From: Xylophilus sp. Leaf220
GTDB lineage: Bacteria; Pseudomonadota; Gammaproteobacteria; Burkholderiales; Burkholderiaceae_C
Direction of reading: 5' to 3'
Length of the DNA stretch: 37,175 nucleotides
Assembly: GCF_001421705.1 (NCBI RefSeq)
Contig: NZ_LMKO01000013.1
Span: 1 to 37,175, forward strand
The translations under genes were made by a program, and so were the position numbers. Shown here one piece after another: positions 1-7,603 of this stretch (position 1 is its first letter; every line of letters begins with the position of its first letter). The notes below the pieces were generated by a model. It ran no database searches, was not told the origin of the DNA, and saw only the letters and a list, made by a program, of their open reading frames with translations.

Positions 1-36
1 GCGGAGGGACGCAGCACGTGGGGTCGCCTTTTCTTG

Positions 37-93
37 GTTACTTCTTTTGGCGAAGCAAAAGAAGTGACTCGCCCGCGGGGGCGAAATCCCCGC
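37..93. repeat. Two adjacent intergenic hairpins at the left edge
   Basis: Positions 37-49 and 56-68 form a 13-bp stem (GTTACTTCTTTTG with CAAAAGAAGTGAC, one G-T pair) around the loop GCGAAG. Immediately after it, GCGGGG (75-80) pairs with CCCCGC (88-93). From memory, hairpins with this CTTTTGGCGAAGCAAAAG core are scattered between genes in Burkholderiales genomes. It could act as a bidirectional terminator or be a mobile palindrome remnant. The gene to its left lies outside the window. Confidence 0.6.
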
Positions 94-150
94 CTCCGAA
101 TTCAACACGTGCAGTGTTTCCACGAACAGCAGCTGAGGCTGTCAGCCGGG

Positions 151-200
151 CGCGGCCCTCACCCCCACCCTCTCCCAGAGGGAGAGGGAGCAAGTCCGGG
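151..200 (+). repeat. REP-like palindromic element, copy A
   Basis: The element begins CGCGGCCCTCACCC, contains CCCTCTCCC facing GGGAGAGGG across a two-base loop, and ends GCAAGTCCGGG. Three related copies lie at 21818-21856, 21902-21949 (inverted) and 21987-22033. It sits downstream of the LysR gene that ends at 254. Confidence 0.65.
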
Positions 201-253
201 CAGCCGGGCGCGGGCCAAACCGCCGTCAGTGGATCGCAGCCCGGGCTCGGCCC

Positions 254-1204
254 TCACCCCCGCTTACGCGCAAGTGCAGCCGGAGCAACACCCCCACCCC
301 CCACCACCCCCCGCAACGCCCCCACCACATGCGCCACGAACACCCCCTCCAACCCGCTCCCCCTGCGCCCCACCGCCCCCACCACCTGCAGCATCCGCTG
401 CCGCATCTGCACATCGCTGAACGGCCGCGCCACCAGCACCCCGGCCCGTAGCAGCGGCGCGGCGGTCAGCGTGCCGGCCAGCACGATGTCCTCGCCGCGC
501 ACGTCGGCCATCAGCGCGGCCGATACGTTGCTCACCATCGCCGTGCGGTAGCGCAGGCCCAGCACGTTGCAGCGCAGGTCGAACAGACGCCGCGCCGTCA
601 TGCCCGGCGGGCCCAGCGCGAGCGGGTAGCGCACCACGTCGGCCACCGCCACCCGCACCTGCGCGGCCAGCGGATGGTCCGGCCGCATCAGGGCGACCAC
701 CGGGGCGCGGGCGGCATGCAGCACCTCCAGGCCGGGCTCGGGGGCCAGGCTGTACTGCAGGCCGATGTCGGCCTCGCCCTGCTGCAGGTGGCGCACCACC
801 TCGGCAGGCGACAGCACCCACCACTCGATCTCGGCCTGCGGATGCAGCGCCCGGAAATCCGCCACCACGCCCGGCATCAGGCCCGACGAGAAGCCCTCGG
901 TGCATGCCAGCCGCAACTGCCGCCGCGCCTGCGCGGCCAGGCCCTGCAGCTGCTGCACCACCCGGCCCGCCTCGTCGTGGCCGGCCCGCACATGGGCCAG
1001 CAGGCCGTGGCCGGCGGCGGTCAGCACCATGCCCGAGGCGGCGCGCTCGAACAGCGCCAGGCCGAGCGATTCCTCCAGCTTGCCGATCTGCCGGCTGACG
1101 GCCGAGGCGGCCACGTACAGGCGCTTCGACGCCTGGTTGACCGAGCCGGCCTCGGCCACTTCCAGGAAGTAGCGCACCGGGATGCTGAACAGATGCGGCT
1201 GCAT
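254..1204 (-). CDS. LysR-family transcriptional regulator
   Basis: A 316-residue LysR-type regulator. The N-terminal winged helix-turn-helix (about residues 6-65) contains the typical stretch FLEVAEAGSVNQASKRLYVA followed by SAVSRQIGKLEESLGLALF. The rest is a periplasmic-binding-protein-like effector domain. The ATG at 1204 was chosen because it puts the DNA-binding domain at the normal distance from the N-terminus; longer readings add sequence without any LysR character. The gene is divergent from an M20 peptidase with a 118-bp gap holding a perfect inverted repeat (1233-1249), so it probably controls that peptidase-Bug cassette. The last 30 or so residues are Gly/Ala/Val-rich and encoded by a C-rich tract (about 288-320), so the true C-terminus may be shorter or affected by sequencing error. 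The effector is unknown. Confidence 0.9.
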   Translation of the reverse strand: MQPHLFSIPVRYFLEVAEAGSVNQASKRLYVAASAVSRQIGKLEESLGLALFERAASGMVLTAAGHGLLAHVRAGHDEAGRVVQQLQGLAAQARRQLRLACTEGFSSGLMPGVVADFRALHPQAEIEWWVLSPAEVVRHLQQGEADIGLQYSLAPEPGLEVLHAARAPVVALMRPDHPLAAQVRVAVADVVRYPLALGPPGMTARRLFDLRCNVLGLRYRTAMVSNVSAALMADVRGEDIVLAGTLTAAPLLRAGVLVARPFSDVQMRQRMLQVVGAVGRRGSGLEGVFVAHVVGALRGVVGGGGVAPAALARKRG

Positions 1205-1232
1205 GGCGGGCCTCGGCTGGTTCTCTCTTTTC

Positions 1233-1249
1233 GGCAACACCCCGTTGCC
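1233..1249. promoter_or_regulatory. Inverted repeat, candidate LysR binding site
   Basis: GGCAAC (1233-1238) and GTTGCC (1244-1249) are a perfect 6-bp inverted repeat with a 5-bp spacer. It sits in the gap between the divergent LysR gene (start 1204) and the M20 peptidase (start 1323). Size and position fit a LysR-type operator. The assignment to this LysR protein is inferred from position only. Confidence 0.5.
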
Positions 1250-1322
1250 TAATCTCTCATTGTGGCAGGCCCCGCGCGGCGCCAAACTTGCTTGCACCAC
1301 GGCCACCTCGACCCCGCACACC

Positions 1323-2852
1323 ATGACCCGCACCGCCTGCATCGCCTCCGCCACCGCCGCCCTGGACGACGGCCACCTGTTTCGCGACCTGCAGCGCCGC
1401 GTGGCGATGCGCACCGAGAGCGACGCCGGCGCCGCGCCCGAAACGCTCGCACCCTACCTGCACGACGAGATGGTGCCGGCGCTGCGGGCGCTGGGCTTCG
1501 ACTGCACCGTGCTGCCCAACCCCGAACCCGCCGGCGGGCCGTTCCTGGTCGCGCGGCGCATCGAGGACGCGGCGCTGCCCACGGTGCTCGGCTACGGCCA
1601 TGGCGACGTGGTGAGCGGCCAGACCGCGCAGTGGCGCGACGGCCTGGCGCCCTTCGCGCTGGCCGCCGTGGGCGACCGCTGGTACGGCCGCGGCACCGCA
1701 GACAACAAGGGCCAGCACAGCATCAACATCGCCGCGCTGGCGGCGGTGATCGGCGCGCGCGGCGGCCGCCTGGGCTACAACGCGACGCTGCTGCTGGAGA
1801 TGGGCGAGGAGGCCGCGTCGCCCGGCCTGCGCACCGTGTGCGAGCAGTACCGCGACACGCTGCTGCGGGCCGACCTGTTCCTGGCCAGCGACGGCCCCCG
1901 CGTGGGCGCCACGCGGCCCACGCTGTTCTTGGGCTCGCGCGGCGCGGTCAACTTCACCCTGCGGCTGAAGAGCCGCGAGCGCGGCTACCACTCGGGCAAC
2001 TGGGGCGGCGTGCTGACCAACCCGGCGACGGTGATGGCGCACGCGGTGGCCACGCTGGCCGACCGGCACGGCCGCCTGACAGTCGCGGGCCTGCGCCCGC
2101 CGCCGGTGTCGGCCGCGGTGCGCCGCGTCCTGGCCGACGTGCCGGTCGGCCAGGACGCGGGCGACCCGGAGATCGCCGCGCAATGGGGCGAGCCCGGCCT
2201 AACGCCGGCCGAGCGGCTGATGGCCTGGAACACGCTGGAGGTGCTGTCGCTGGGCGCCGGCAACCCGCAGCGGCCGGTCAACGCGATACCGCCCGAGGCG
2301 GTGGCCCACTGCCAGCTGCGCTTCGTCGTCGGCACGCCGTGGCAGGACCTGGCCGCCATCGTGCGCGAGCACCTCGACGTGCACGGCTTCCCCGAGATGG
2401 AGGTGGCCATCACCCTGGCCGGCGGCGCCACCCGGCTCGACGTCGACCACCCCTGGGTGGGCTGGGCCGCGCGGTCGATCGAAGCCACCTGCGGCCGGCC
2501 GCCGGCCATCCTGCCCAACCTGGCCGGCTCGCTGCCCAACGAACTCTTCGCCGACGTGCTGGGCCTGCCCACCCTGTGGGTGCCGCACTCCTACCCCGGC
2601 TGCGCCCAGCATGCGCCGCACGAGCACCTGCTGGTGCCGGTGGTGCGCGAGGGCCTGCAGATCATGGCCGGCCTGTACTGGGACCTGGGCGATGCGCAGG
2701 GCCTGCCGTGGCATGCCGATGCGGCATCGGCATCGGCATCGGCATCGGCATCCGCATCCGCATCCGCATCCGCATCGATATCCGCACCGGCCGCACCCGC
2801 CCCGTCCGCCGATGCGCCATCGCGCGCCGACGCGGCGCCTTCGCTTTCCTGA
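1323..2852 (+). CDS. M20-family metallopeptidase with Ala-Ser repeat tail
   Basis: A 509-residue zinc peptidase/deacylase of the M20 (ArgE/DapE/carboxypeptidase G2) family, probably cytoplasmic. The metal-site motifs are visible: GHGD (His93, Asp95), GRGTADNKG (Asp127), the Glu-Glu pair MGEEAASP (Glu162, Glu163) and a late His in SYPGCAQHAPHEH. The ATG at 1323 was chosen because the sequence before it reads through the divergent promoter region. M20 enzymes usually end near the last His motif plus about 40 residues. Here the chain continues into a low-complexity tail with nine Ala-Ser dipeptides encoded by a hexanucleotide repeat (2724-2777), then Ala/Pro/Ser residues. A Bug receptor follows 34 bp downstream, suggesting uptake and hydrolysis of an amide or peptide-like compound. 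The substrate cannot be read from the sequence. Confidence 0.9.
   Translation: MTRTACIASATAALDDGHLFRDLQRRVAMRTESDAGAAPETLAPYLHDEMVPALRALGFDCTVLPNPEPAGGPFLVARRIEDAALPTVLGYGHGDVVSGQTAQWRDGLAPFALAAVGDRWYGRGTADNKGQHSINIAALAAVIGARGGRLGYNATLLLEMGEEAASPGLRTVCEQYRDTLLRADLFLASDGPRVGATRPTLFLGSRGAVNFTLRLKSRERGYHSGNWGGVLTNPATVMAHAVATLADRHGRLTVAGLRPPPVSAAVRRVLADVPVGQDAGDPEIAAQWGEPGLTPAERLMAWNTLEVLSLGAGNPQRPVNAIPPEAVAHCQLRFVVGTPWQDLAAIVREHLDVHGFPEMEVAITLAGGATRLDVDHPWVGWAARSIEATCGRPPAILPNLAGSLPNELFADVLGLPTLWVPHSYPGCAQHAPHEHLLVPVVREGLQIMAGLYWDLGDAQGLPWHADAASASASASASASASASASISAPAAPAPSADAPSRADAAPSLS
2724..2777 (+). repeat. Hexanucleotide repeat GCATC(G/C) x9 inside a coding region
   Basis: Nine uninterrupted copies of GCATCS: four GCATCG, four GCATCC, one GCATCG. 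They lie in frame with the M20 peptidase and encode (Ala-Ser)9. Being six bases long, gain or loss of copies would lengthen or shorten the protein tail without a frameshift. Confidence 0.9.
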
Positions 2853-2886
2853 TCGTCCAACCCCTCTTCGCCACCGGAGCACCGCC

Positions 2887-3897
2887 ATGCCTGTTTCCAC
2901 GCCCACCGCCCTCTCCCGCCGCCGCGCGGCCCTGGCCTGCGCCGCCGCCGCCGCGCTCTGCGCCCTGGCCCCGGCCGTGCCGGTGCATGCGGCAGACGCC
3001 TGGCCCGCCAAGCCGATCCGGCTGGTGGTGCCGTTCCCACCCGGCGGCGGCACCGACGTGGTGGCCCGGGTGCTGGGGCAGAAGCTCTCGGCGCGCCTCG
3101 GCCAGCCGGTGGTGATCGACAACAGGCCGGGCGCGGCCTCGGTGATCGGCACCGACGCGGTCGCCAAGGCGCCGTCAGACGGCTACACGCTGCTGGTGTC
3201 GGGCTCGTCCAGCTACACCGTCAACGCGGCGCTGCGGCCCCGGCTGCCCTACAACCCCGAGAAGGACATCGCCCCGATCGCGATGGTGGCCCGCGCGCCG
3301 CTGGTGCTGAGCGTGAACGCCGAGTCGCCCTACCGCACCCTGGCCGCGCTGGTCGCCGCCGCCAAGGCCGCGCCGGGCACCTTCAACTACGCCACCTTCG
3401 GCACCGGCTCGGCACCGCACCTGGCCGGCGAGCTGTTCGCCATCAGCGCCGGCATCAAGCTGCAGGACGTGGCCTACCGCGGGAGCGCGCCGGCCATGAT
3501 GGCGCTGATCGGCGGCGAGCTGCAGCTGAGCATCGACACCGCCACCAGCGCAGGGCCGCAGATCAAGGCCGGCAAGATCCGGCCGCTGGCGATCTTCGGC
3601 CCCACCCGCGCCGCCGCCCTGCCCGGCGTGCCCACCATGGCCGAGCAGAACCTGCCCGATGCCAGCTTCGACGGCTGGTACGCGATCGCCGCGCCCGCGG
3701 CCACGCCGGCCCCGGTCCAGGAGCGGCTGCTGCGCGAGGTGACCGCCGCGATGGCCGACCCCGACCTCAAGACCCAGTTCGAGGCGCAGGGCCTGGAGCC
3801 GGTTCTGGTCGGCCCCGCGGCGCTGCGCCGCCAGATGGACACCGAGATCGCCCGCTACCGCGCCCTGGCGCAACGCGCGAAGATCGTGGTCGACTGA
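2887..3897 (+). CDS. Bug-family tripartite tricarboxylate transporter receptor
   Basis: A 336-residue extracytoplasmic solute receptor of the Bug/TctC family. It has an Arg-rich N-terminus and a hydrophobic signal segment (about residues 12-35, ending VHAADA). The family hallmark PIRLVVPFPPGGGTDVVAR comes just after the mature start, and Bug-typical segments such as KAPSDGYTLL and FNYATFGTGS follow. GGAG at 2876-2879 lies 7 bp before the chosen ATG. It follows the M20 peptidase and precedes a YitT-like gene by 28 bp, so the three are probably one operon. No TctA or TctB membrane subunit is encoded in the window, which is usual for Bug proteins; partners would be elsewhere. Ligand unknown, most likely a carboxylate. 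Confidence 0.92.
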   Translation: MPVSTPTALSRRRAALACAAAAALCALAPAVPVHAADAWPAKPIRLVVPFPPGGGTDVVARVLGQKLSARLGQPVVIDNRPGAASVIGTDAVAKAPSDGYTLLVSGSSSYTVNAALRPRLPYNPEKDIAPIAMVARAPLVLSVNAESPYRTLAALVAAAKAAPGTFNYATFGTGSAPHLAGELFAISAGIKLQDVAYRGSAPAMMALIGGELQLSIDTATSAGPQIKAGKIRPLAIFGPTRAAALPGVPTMAEQNLPDASFDGWYAIAAPAATPAPVQERLLREVTAAMADPDLKTQFEAQGLEPVLVGPAALRRQMDTEIARYRALAQRAKIVVD

Positions 3898-3925
3898 CCA
3901 CCCCCCGCCACCATTCCGCGCCGCC

Positions 3926-4555
3926 ATGCCCGCAGACCCTTCCGCGCACCGCCCCCTGCCCTCGGGCCGCCACAGCCGGCTGGAGGACGCGCTGGCGCTG
4001 CTGGTGGGCGTGTGCCTGGTCTCGCTCGGGCTGGCGATGTTCCGCGACGCGGGCCTGCTGGCGGGCGGCGCCGCCGGCATCGCGCTGCTGCTGGAGCGCA
4101 CCACCGGCCTGGCCTTCGGCACCGGCTTCTTCCTGCTCAACCTGCCCTTCTACTGGCTGGCCGCGCGGCGCATGGGCGCGGCCTTCACCCTCAAGACCTT
4201 CGCCGCGGTGGCGCTGCTCTCGGCGGCCAGCGAACTGCAGCCGCGGGTGCTGCGCTTCGCCCTGCTGGAGCCGGCCTATGCGGCGCTGGCCGGCGGCGTG
4301 GTGCTGGGCGCGGGCTTCCTGGTGCTGTTCCGCCACCGCGCCAGCCTGGGCGGCCTGGGCGTGCTGGCGCTGTGGCTGCAGGAGCGCTGGGGCTGGCGCG
4401 CCGGCCGGTTCCAGATGGCGGTCGATGCCTGCATCTTCGGCGCGGCCTTCGCGGTGGCCGATGCGCGGCAGGTGCTGTACTCGGTGGCGGGCGCGGTGGT
4501 GCTCAACCTGATCATCGCGATCAACCACCGGCCCGGGCGCTACATCGCGCCGTAG
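3926..4555 (+). CDS. YitT-family (DUF161-type) integral membrane protein
   Basis: A 209-residue membrane protein with about five or six hydrophobic segments, starting LALLVGVCLVSLGLAMF. The pattern GLLAGGAAGIALLLERTTGL and TGFFLLNLPFYWLAARRMG resembles the YitT/DUF161 family, in which a Gly-rich GGxxG segment is followed by NLPFY or similar. It lacks the soluble C-terminal DUF2179 domain of the longer YitT proteins. Function is unknown, though a transport role is often assumed. It follows the Bug receptor closely and converges with another Bug gene (stop at 4574) across only 18 bp. Confidence 0.8.
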   Translation: MPADPSAHRPLPSGRHSRLEDALALLVGVCLVSLGLAMFRDAGLLAGGAAGIALLLERTTGLAFGTGFFLLNLPFYWLAARRMGAAFTLKTFAAVALLSAASELQPRVLRFALLEPAYAALAGGVVLGAGFLVLFRHRASLGGLGVLALWLQERWGWRAGRFQMAVDACIFGAAFAVADARQVLYSVAGAVVLNLIIAINHRPGRYIAP

Positions 4556-4569
4556 GCCCCGGCGGGGCC
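4555..4569. terminator. GC hairpin between convergent genes
   Basis: GGCCCC (4555-4560) and GGGGCC (4564-4569) form a 6-bp stem with a 3-base loop in the 18-bp gap between the convergent YitT and Bug genes. No T-run follows on either strand, so a role as terminator is only a suggestion. Confidence 0.35.
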
Positions 4570-4573
4570 GGGA

Positions 4574-5599
4574 TCAGCCCGCCTTGATGCCCGCCGCCCG
4601 CACCACCCGCCCCCAGCGGCTCGATTCGGCGCGCACGAAGGCGGTGTAGTCGGCCGAGCGGGAGGCCACCACCACGAAGCCCGCCTCCTCCAGCTTGCGG
4701 CCCGCGGGCGTGCCCTTGAAGCGCCGGGTCATCTCGTCCTCCAGCCGCGCCACGATCGGCGCGGGCGTGCCCGCCGGCACCGAGAGCCCGGCCCACGATA
4801 CCGCCGAGAAGCCGGGATAGCCGGACTCCGACACGCTGGGCACGTCGGGCAGCAGCGGGTTGCGGAACAGGCTGGTCACCGCCAGCGCGCGCAGCTTGCC
4901 GCTGCGCACATGCGGCGCGGCGGCGTCCTGGTTGGTGAACATCATCGACACCTGGTTGTCGAGCAGGCCCGCCAACGCCGGCCCGCCGCCCGCGAACTGC
5001 ACGCCGGTGAACGACGGGCTGCTGCAGTTGTTGGCGGCGGCCGCGCCCACGCAGGTGGTCAGCGTCTGGCGCAGCAGCTCCATCGCCAGGTGGCCCGAGG
5101 ACGCATTGACCTGCGCATAGGTCAGCTTGCCGGGGTTCTTCTTGGCGAAGTCGATCAGCTCGGCCAGCGTCCTGAGCGGCGAGCCGACCGGCACCACCAG
5201 CACGTTGGGCCCGGCATTGAGCTGCGAGATGTGGATGAAATCGGTCTCTTCCTTGTACGGCGGGGCCGGGTCCAGCGCATGCGCGATCGCGTTGTGGCCG
5301 ATGCCCGACAGCAGCAGCGTGTAGCCGTCCGCCGGTGCCTTGGCCACCAGCGCGCTGCCGGTGGCACCGCCCGCGCCGGCGATGTTCTCCACCGCGACCG
5401 GCTGGCCCAGCGCGCTCGACAGTTCGGCGGCCATCGTGCGGCCCAGCATGTCGCTGGTGCCGCCCGCCGGGAACGGCACCACCAGCCGCAGCGGCTTGGC
5501 CGGCCAGGCCGGCGCCTGGGCCATCGCCGGCAGCAGCCCCGCACCCCAGAAGGCCGAGGCGGTGAGCAGCGCGCGGCGGCGGTCGAGGTTACGGGACAT
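4574..5599 (-). CDS. Bug-family tripartite tricarboxylate transporter receptor
   Basis: A 341-residue Bug/TctC-type periplasmic receptor. It starts MSRNLDRRRALLTASAFWGAG, a signal peptide with a twin-Arg-like RRR cluster, and then shows the family motif PLRLVVPFPAGGTSDMLGR. Other Bug landmarks are KAPADGYTLL and the NAGPN/LVVPVGSP region. The insert TCVGAAAANNCSSPSF (about residues 195-210) carries two Cys that could form a disulphide and is not usual for the family. The ATG at 5599 was chosen because it begins the signal peptide. The gene is monocistronic and convergent with the YitT gene. The 354-bp gap on its other side leads to a hydrolase. Ligand unknown. Confidence 0.92.
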   Translation of the reverse strand: MSRNLDRRRALLTASAFWGAGLLPAMAQAPAWPAKPLRLVVPFPAGGTSDMLGRTMAAELSSALGQPVAVENIAGAGGATGSALVAKAPADGYTLLLSGIGHNAIAHALDPAPPYKEETDFIHISQLNAGPNVLVVPVGSPLRTLAELIDFAKKNPGKLTYAQVNASSGHLAMELLRQTLTTCVGAAAANNCSSPSFTGVQFAGGGPALAGLLDNQVSMMFTNQDAAAPHVRSGKLRALAVTSLFRNPLLPDVPSVSESGYPGFSAVSWAGLSVPAGTPAPIVARLEDEMTRRFKGTPAGRKLEEAGFVVVASRSADYTAFVRAESSRWGRVVRAAGIKAG

Positions 5600-5794
5600 A
5601 GAGGGCTCCTGGAGAAGGGCGGGATCGGACGAGGGGGCGCACCGCAGCCGACATGGCACGCACGACGACGGAGGCCGCCGCATCCTGCCGCAACCCCGGC
5701 GCCGCGCCATGCGCATTGCCCCTAGTTGGCAGCCCGTAGGTTTGTGTGGTGAATGGCTGTGCATGCAGATACAGAAACGACCCGATAAACTATA

Positions 5795-5828
5795 TTGCGT
5801 GCAACTTAATTGTTCGCAATGTTATAGT
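5795..5828 (+). promoter_or_regulatory. MarR/OhrR-like operator with extended -10 promoter
   Basis: The imperfect palindromes TTGCGTGCAA (5795-5804) and TTGTTCGCAA (5810-5819) flank CTTAA, and outer arms ACTATA and TATAGT extend the symmetry. This looks like the operators I recall for OhrR-type MarR regulators (TTGC..GCAA with an A/T centre). TGTTATAGT (5820-5828) is an extended -10 element, so the palindrome would cover the -35 region. No MarR gene is in the window. The rest of the 5600-5953 gap shows nothing else recognisable. Confidence 0.5.
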
Positions 5829-5953
5829 CGCGGCCCGTCGCCTGCAATCGGGATGGAAGCGGCCAGTGCCACCGGCCTGACCGGCTCCTGGCAGCGGCGG
5901 CGCACCGGATCGCCCCCTCTCTCTCACTTTCATTCCTCCACCGGAGTCTCGCC

Positions 5954-6715
5954 ATGAAGTTTCAATCCACCGCCGTTCTTGCCTCCATCGCTTTGGTCGC
6001 AGCTGCCGCGCCCGCCTTCGCGCAGGCTCCCGCCAAGCCGTCGGTCGTCATCGTGCACGGCGCCTTCGCGGACGGCTCCGACTGGGCCAAGTTCATTCCG
6101 CTGCTGCAGGCCAAGGGCGTGAACGTCGTCGCGGTTCAGAACCCGCTGACCTCGCTCGAGGACGACTTGGCCGCCACCCAGCGCGCGCTGGCCGCGCAGC
6201 CCGGCAAGGTGGTACTGGTCGGCCACTCGTGGGGCGGCGTGGTGATCACCCAGGCCGGCGACGACCCGAAGGTCTCGGGCCTGGTGTACGTGGCCGCGCT
6301 GGCACCCGACGCGGGCCAGGCCGGGGGCGAGTTGGGCAAGGCCTATCCGCCCGCACCCGGCTTCGCCCACATCACGGCCGACGCCGCCGGTTACCTCAAG
6401 ATGACGCAGGAAGGCATCGCCAAACACTTCGCGCAGGACCTGCCCGCCAAGACCACCGCCGTCATGACCGCCACGCAGGGCCCGATCAACGGCAAGGCGT
6501 TCGAGCAGAAGGTGACCGTCGCCGCCTGGAAGACCAAGCCGTCGTGGTTCATCGTCAGCAGCCGGGACCACATGATCCAGCCCGCCCAGCAGACCGCGAT
6601 GGCCGCCACCATCGGCGCCAAGGTCACGACGCTGAACGCCAGCCACGTGCCCCAGCAGTCGCAGCCGGCCCAGGTGGCGGCGGTGATCCTGGATGCGGTG
6701 AACAGCGCGAAGTAA
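5954..6715 (+). CDS. Exported alpha/beta-fold hydrolase
   Basis: A 253-residue protein with a clear signal peptide (cut expected after AFA at about residue 23). It has an alpha/beta-hydrolase core: VVIVHGAF supplies the oxyanion region, the nucleophile elbow GHSWGG holds Ser92, and Asp205 (SSRDHM) and His231 (NASHVP) are in the right order for the acid and base. It belongs to the group of short esterase-like proteins often described as alpha/beta hydrolases of the salicylate-esterase/hydroxynitrile-lyase-like fold. The substrate is not predictable. A long leader (about 120 nt) separates it from the palindromic promoter at 5795-5828. Control by an organic-peroxide or phenolic-sensing MarR protein encoded elsewhere is possible. 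Confidence 0.88.
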   Translation: MKFQSTAVLASIALVAAAAPAFAQAPAKPSVVIVHGAFADGSDWAKFIPLLQAKGVNVVAVQNPLTSLEDDLAATQRALAAQPGKVVLVGHSWGGVVITQAGDDPKVSGLVYVAALAPDAGQAGGELGKAYPPAPGFAHITADAAGYLKMTQEGIAKHFAQDLPAKTTAVMTATQGPINGKAFEQKVTVAAWKTKPSWFIVSSRDHMIQPAQQTAMAATIGAKVTTLNASHVPQQSQPAQVAAVILDAVNSAK

Positions 6716-6818
6716 AGACCGGACGACTGATGCGGCTGTGGTGAGCAGCGCAGGCATCTACCTCCGACGGTCGGCCTGCACGGGCGTTGCCAAGTGGAGA
6801 TGCCGTACGAAACGCGAT

Positions 6819-6855
6819 TTGAGATACCTCCTGATTTCTGTATGATGCACATCAT
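6819..6855 (+). promoter_or_regulatory. tetR promoter with overlapping palindromic operator
   Basis: TTGAGA (6819-6824) and TATGAT (6841-6846) are each 5 of 6 matches to sigma-70 hexamers, 16 bp apart. The perfect palindrome ATGATG-CA-CATCAT (6842-6855) overlaps the -10 and the expected start point. The same operator with one change occurs at 7494-7507 before the MDR gene. The predicted transcription start (about 6853) coincides with the ATG at 6854, so the mRNA may be leaderless. Confidence 0.65.
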
Positions 6856-7447
6856 GCGAAACAGCAAGTCCACCGCCCGCGCGCTCGCCAAGGAAGAAAC
6901 GCACGACCGCATCGTGTCCGTGGCTTCGCGGGCGATCCGGCGCAGCGGGTACGACGGGACCGGTGTGGCCGACATCATGAAGGAGGCGGGCCTGACCCAC
7001 GGCGCGTTCTACGCCCACTTCGATTCGCGCGAGGCGATGCTGGCCGAGGCCGCGGGCCGGGCCTGTGCCGAATCGGCCGCCGCGGCAGCCCGCATGACCG
7101 CGGATGCGGCGCCCGGCCAGGCGCTGGCGTCGTTCCTCGCGGCGTACCTGTCGAAGGAACACCTCGCGCAGGTCGAGAACGGCTGCCCGCTGGCCGCCCT
7201 GGGCGCCGAGACGGCCCGGCAGGCACCGGAGGTGCGCCGGATCGCCACCCGGCACATCAAGGAAACGATCGACCAGATCGCCCGCCAGTCGCCCGACTGG
7301 GGCCGGCCCGCCGCCCACGAGCGTGCGATGGTGACGATGGCCACCATGGTCGGCGCCCTGCTGCTGGCCCGGGCGGTGGACGAGCCTGCGCTGTCGGACG
7401 GCCTGCGCGATGCGGCGCTGGCGCACCTGATCGCCAACGCCGGTTGA
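6854..7447 (+). CDS. TetR/AcrR-family transcriptional repressor
   Basis: A 197-residue TetR-type regulator. The N-terminal helix-turn-helix spans about residues 13-60, with IRRSGYDGTGVADIMKEAGLT followed by HGAFYAHFDSREAMLAEA, the typical recognition helix and helix 4. The C-terminal part is a helical ligand-binding domain containing NGCPLAALG, seen in several TetR proteins that sense small electrophiles or quinone-like compounds. GTG 6794, ATG 6800 and ATG 6842 are also in frame, but a good promoter ends at about 6846 and there is no Shine-Dalgarno sequence, so 6854 is preferred. A shared operator before itself and the next gene indicates autoregulation and control of the MDR/SDR pair. Confidence 0.88.
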   Translation: MRNSKSTARALAKEETHDRIVSVASRAIRRSGYDGTGVADIMKEAGLTHGAFYAHFDSREAMLAEAAGRACAESAAAAARMTADAAPGQALASFLAAYLSKEHLAQVENGCPLAALGAETARQAPEVRRIATRHIKETIDQIARQSPDWGRPAAHERAMVTMATMVGALLLARAVDEPALSDGLRDAALAHLIANAG

Positions 7448-7493
7448 ACGGCTGTCGCCCACCGCCTCGCGTCCTATTTCTTTGTCTTTTCAT

Positions 7494-7507
7494 ATGACGA
7501 TCATCAT
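7494..7507 (+). promoter_or_regulatory. Second TetR operator, before the MDR/SDR genes
   Basis: ATGACG-AT-CATCAT at 7494-7507 matches the palindrome at 6842-6855 in both half-sites apart from one base in the left arm. It lies 96 bp before the MDR start and overlaps TATGAC, placed as TATGAT is in the tetR promoter. Repression of the downstream enzymes by the upstream TetR protein is inferred. Confidence 0.65.
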
Positions 7508-7603
7508 TTCAATTCGCTGCCGTCGGACGAGCACGCCGACGCTGCAATGCCATGGTGCGCACGCGCCTGACGGCAGGCCCCCATCCCACTTCGGAGAAGC
7601 ACC

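Noticed and set aside
6794-6853. Longer TetR protein starting at GTG 6794 or ATG 6842
   Set aside because: The promoter -10 hexamer and operator lie within this stretch, so it is probably not in the main transcript; the residues lack any helix-turn-helix context.
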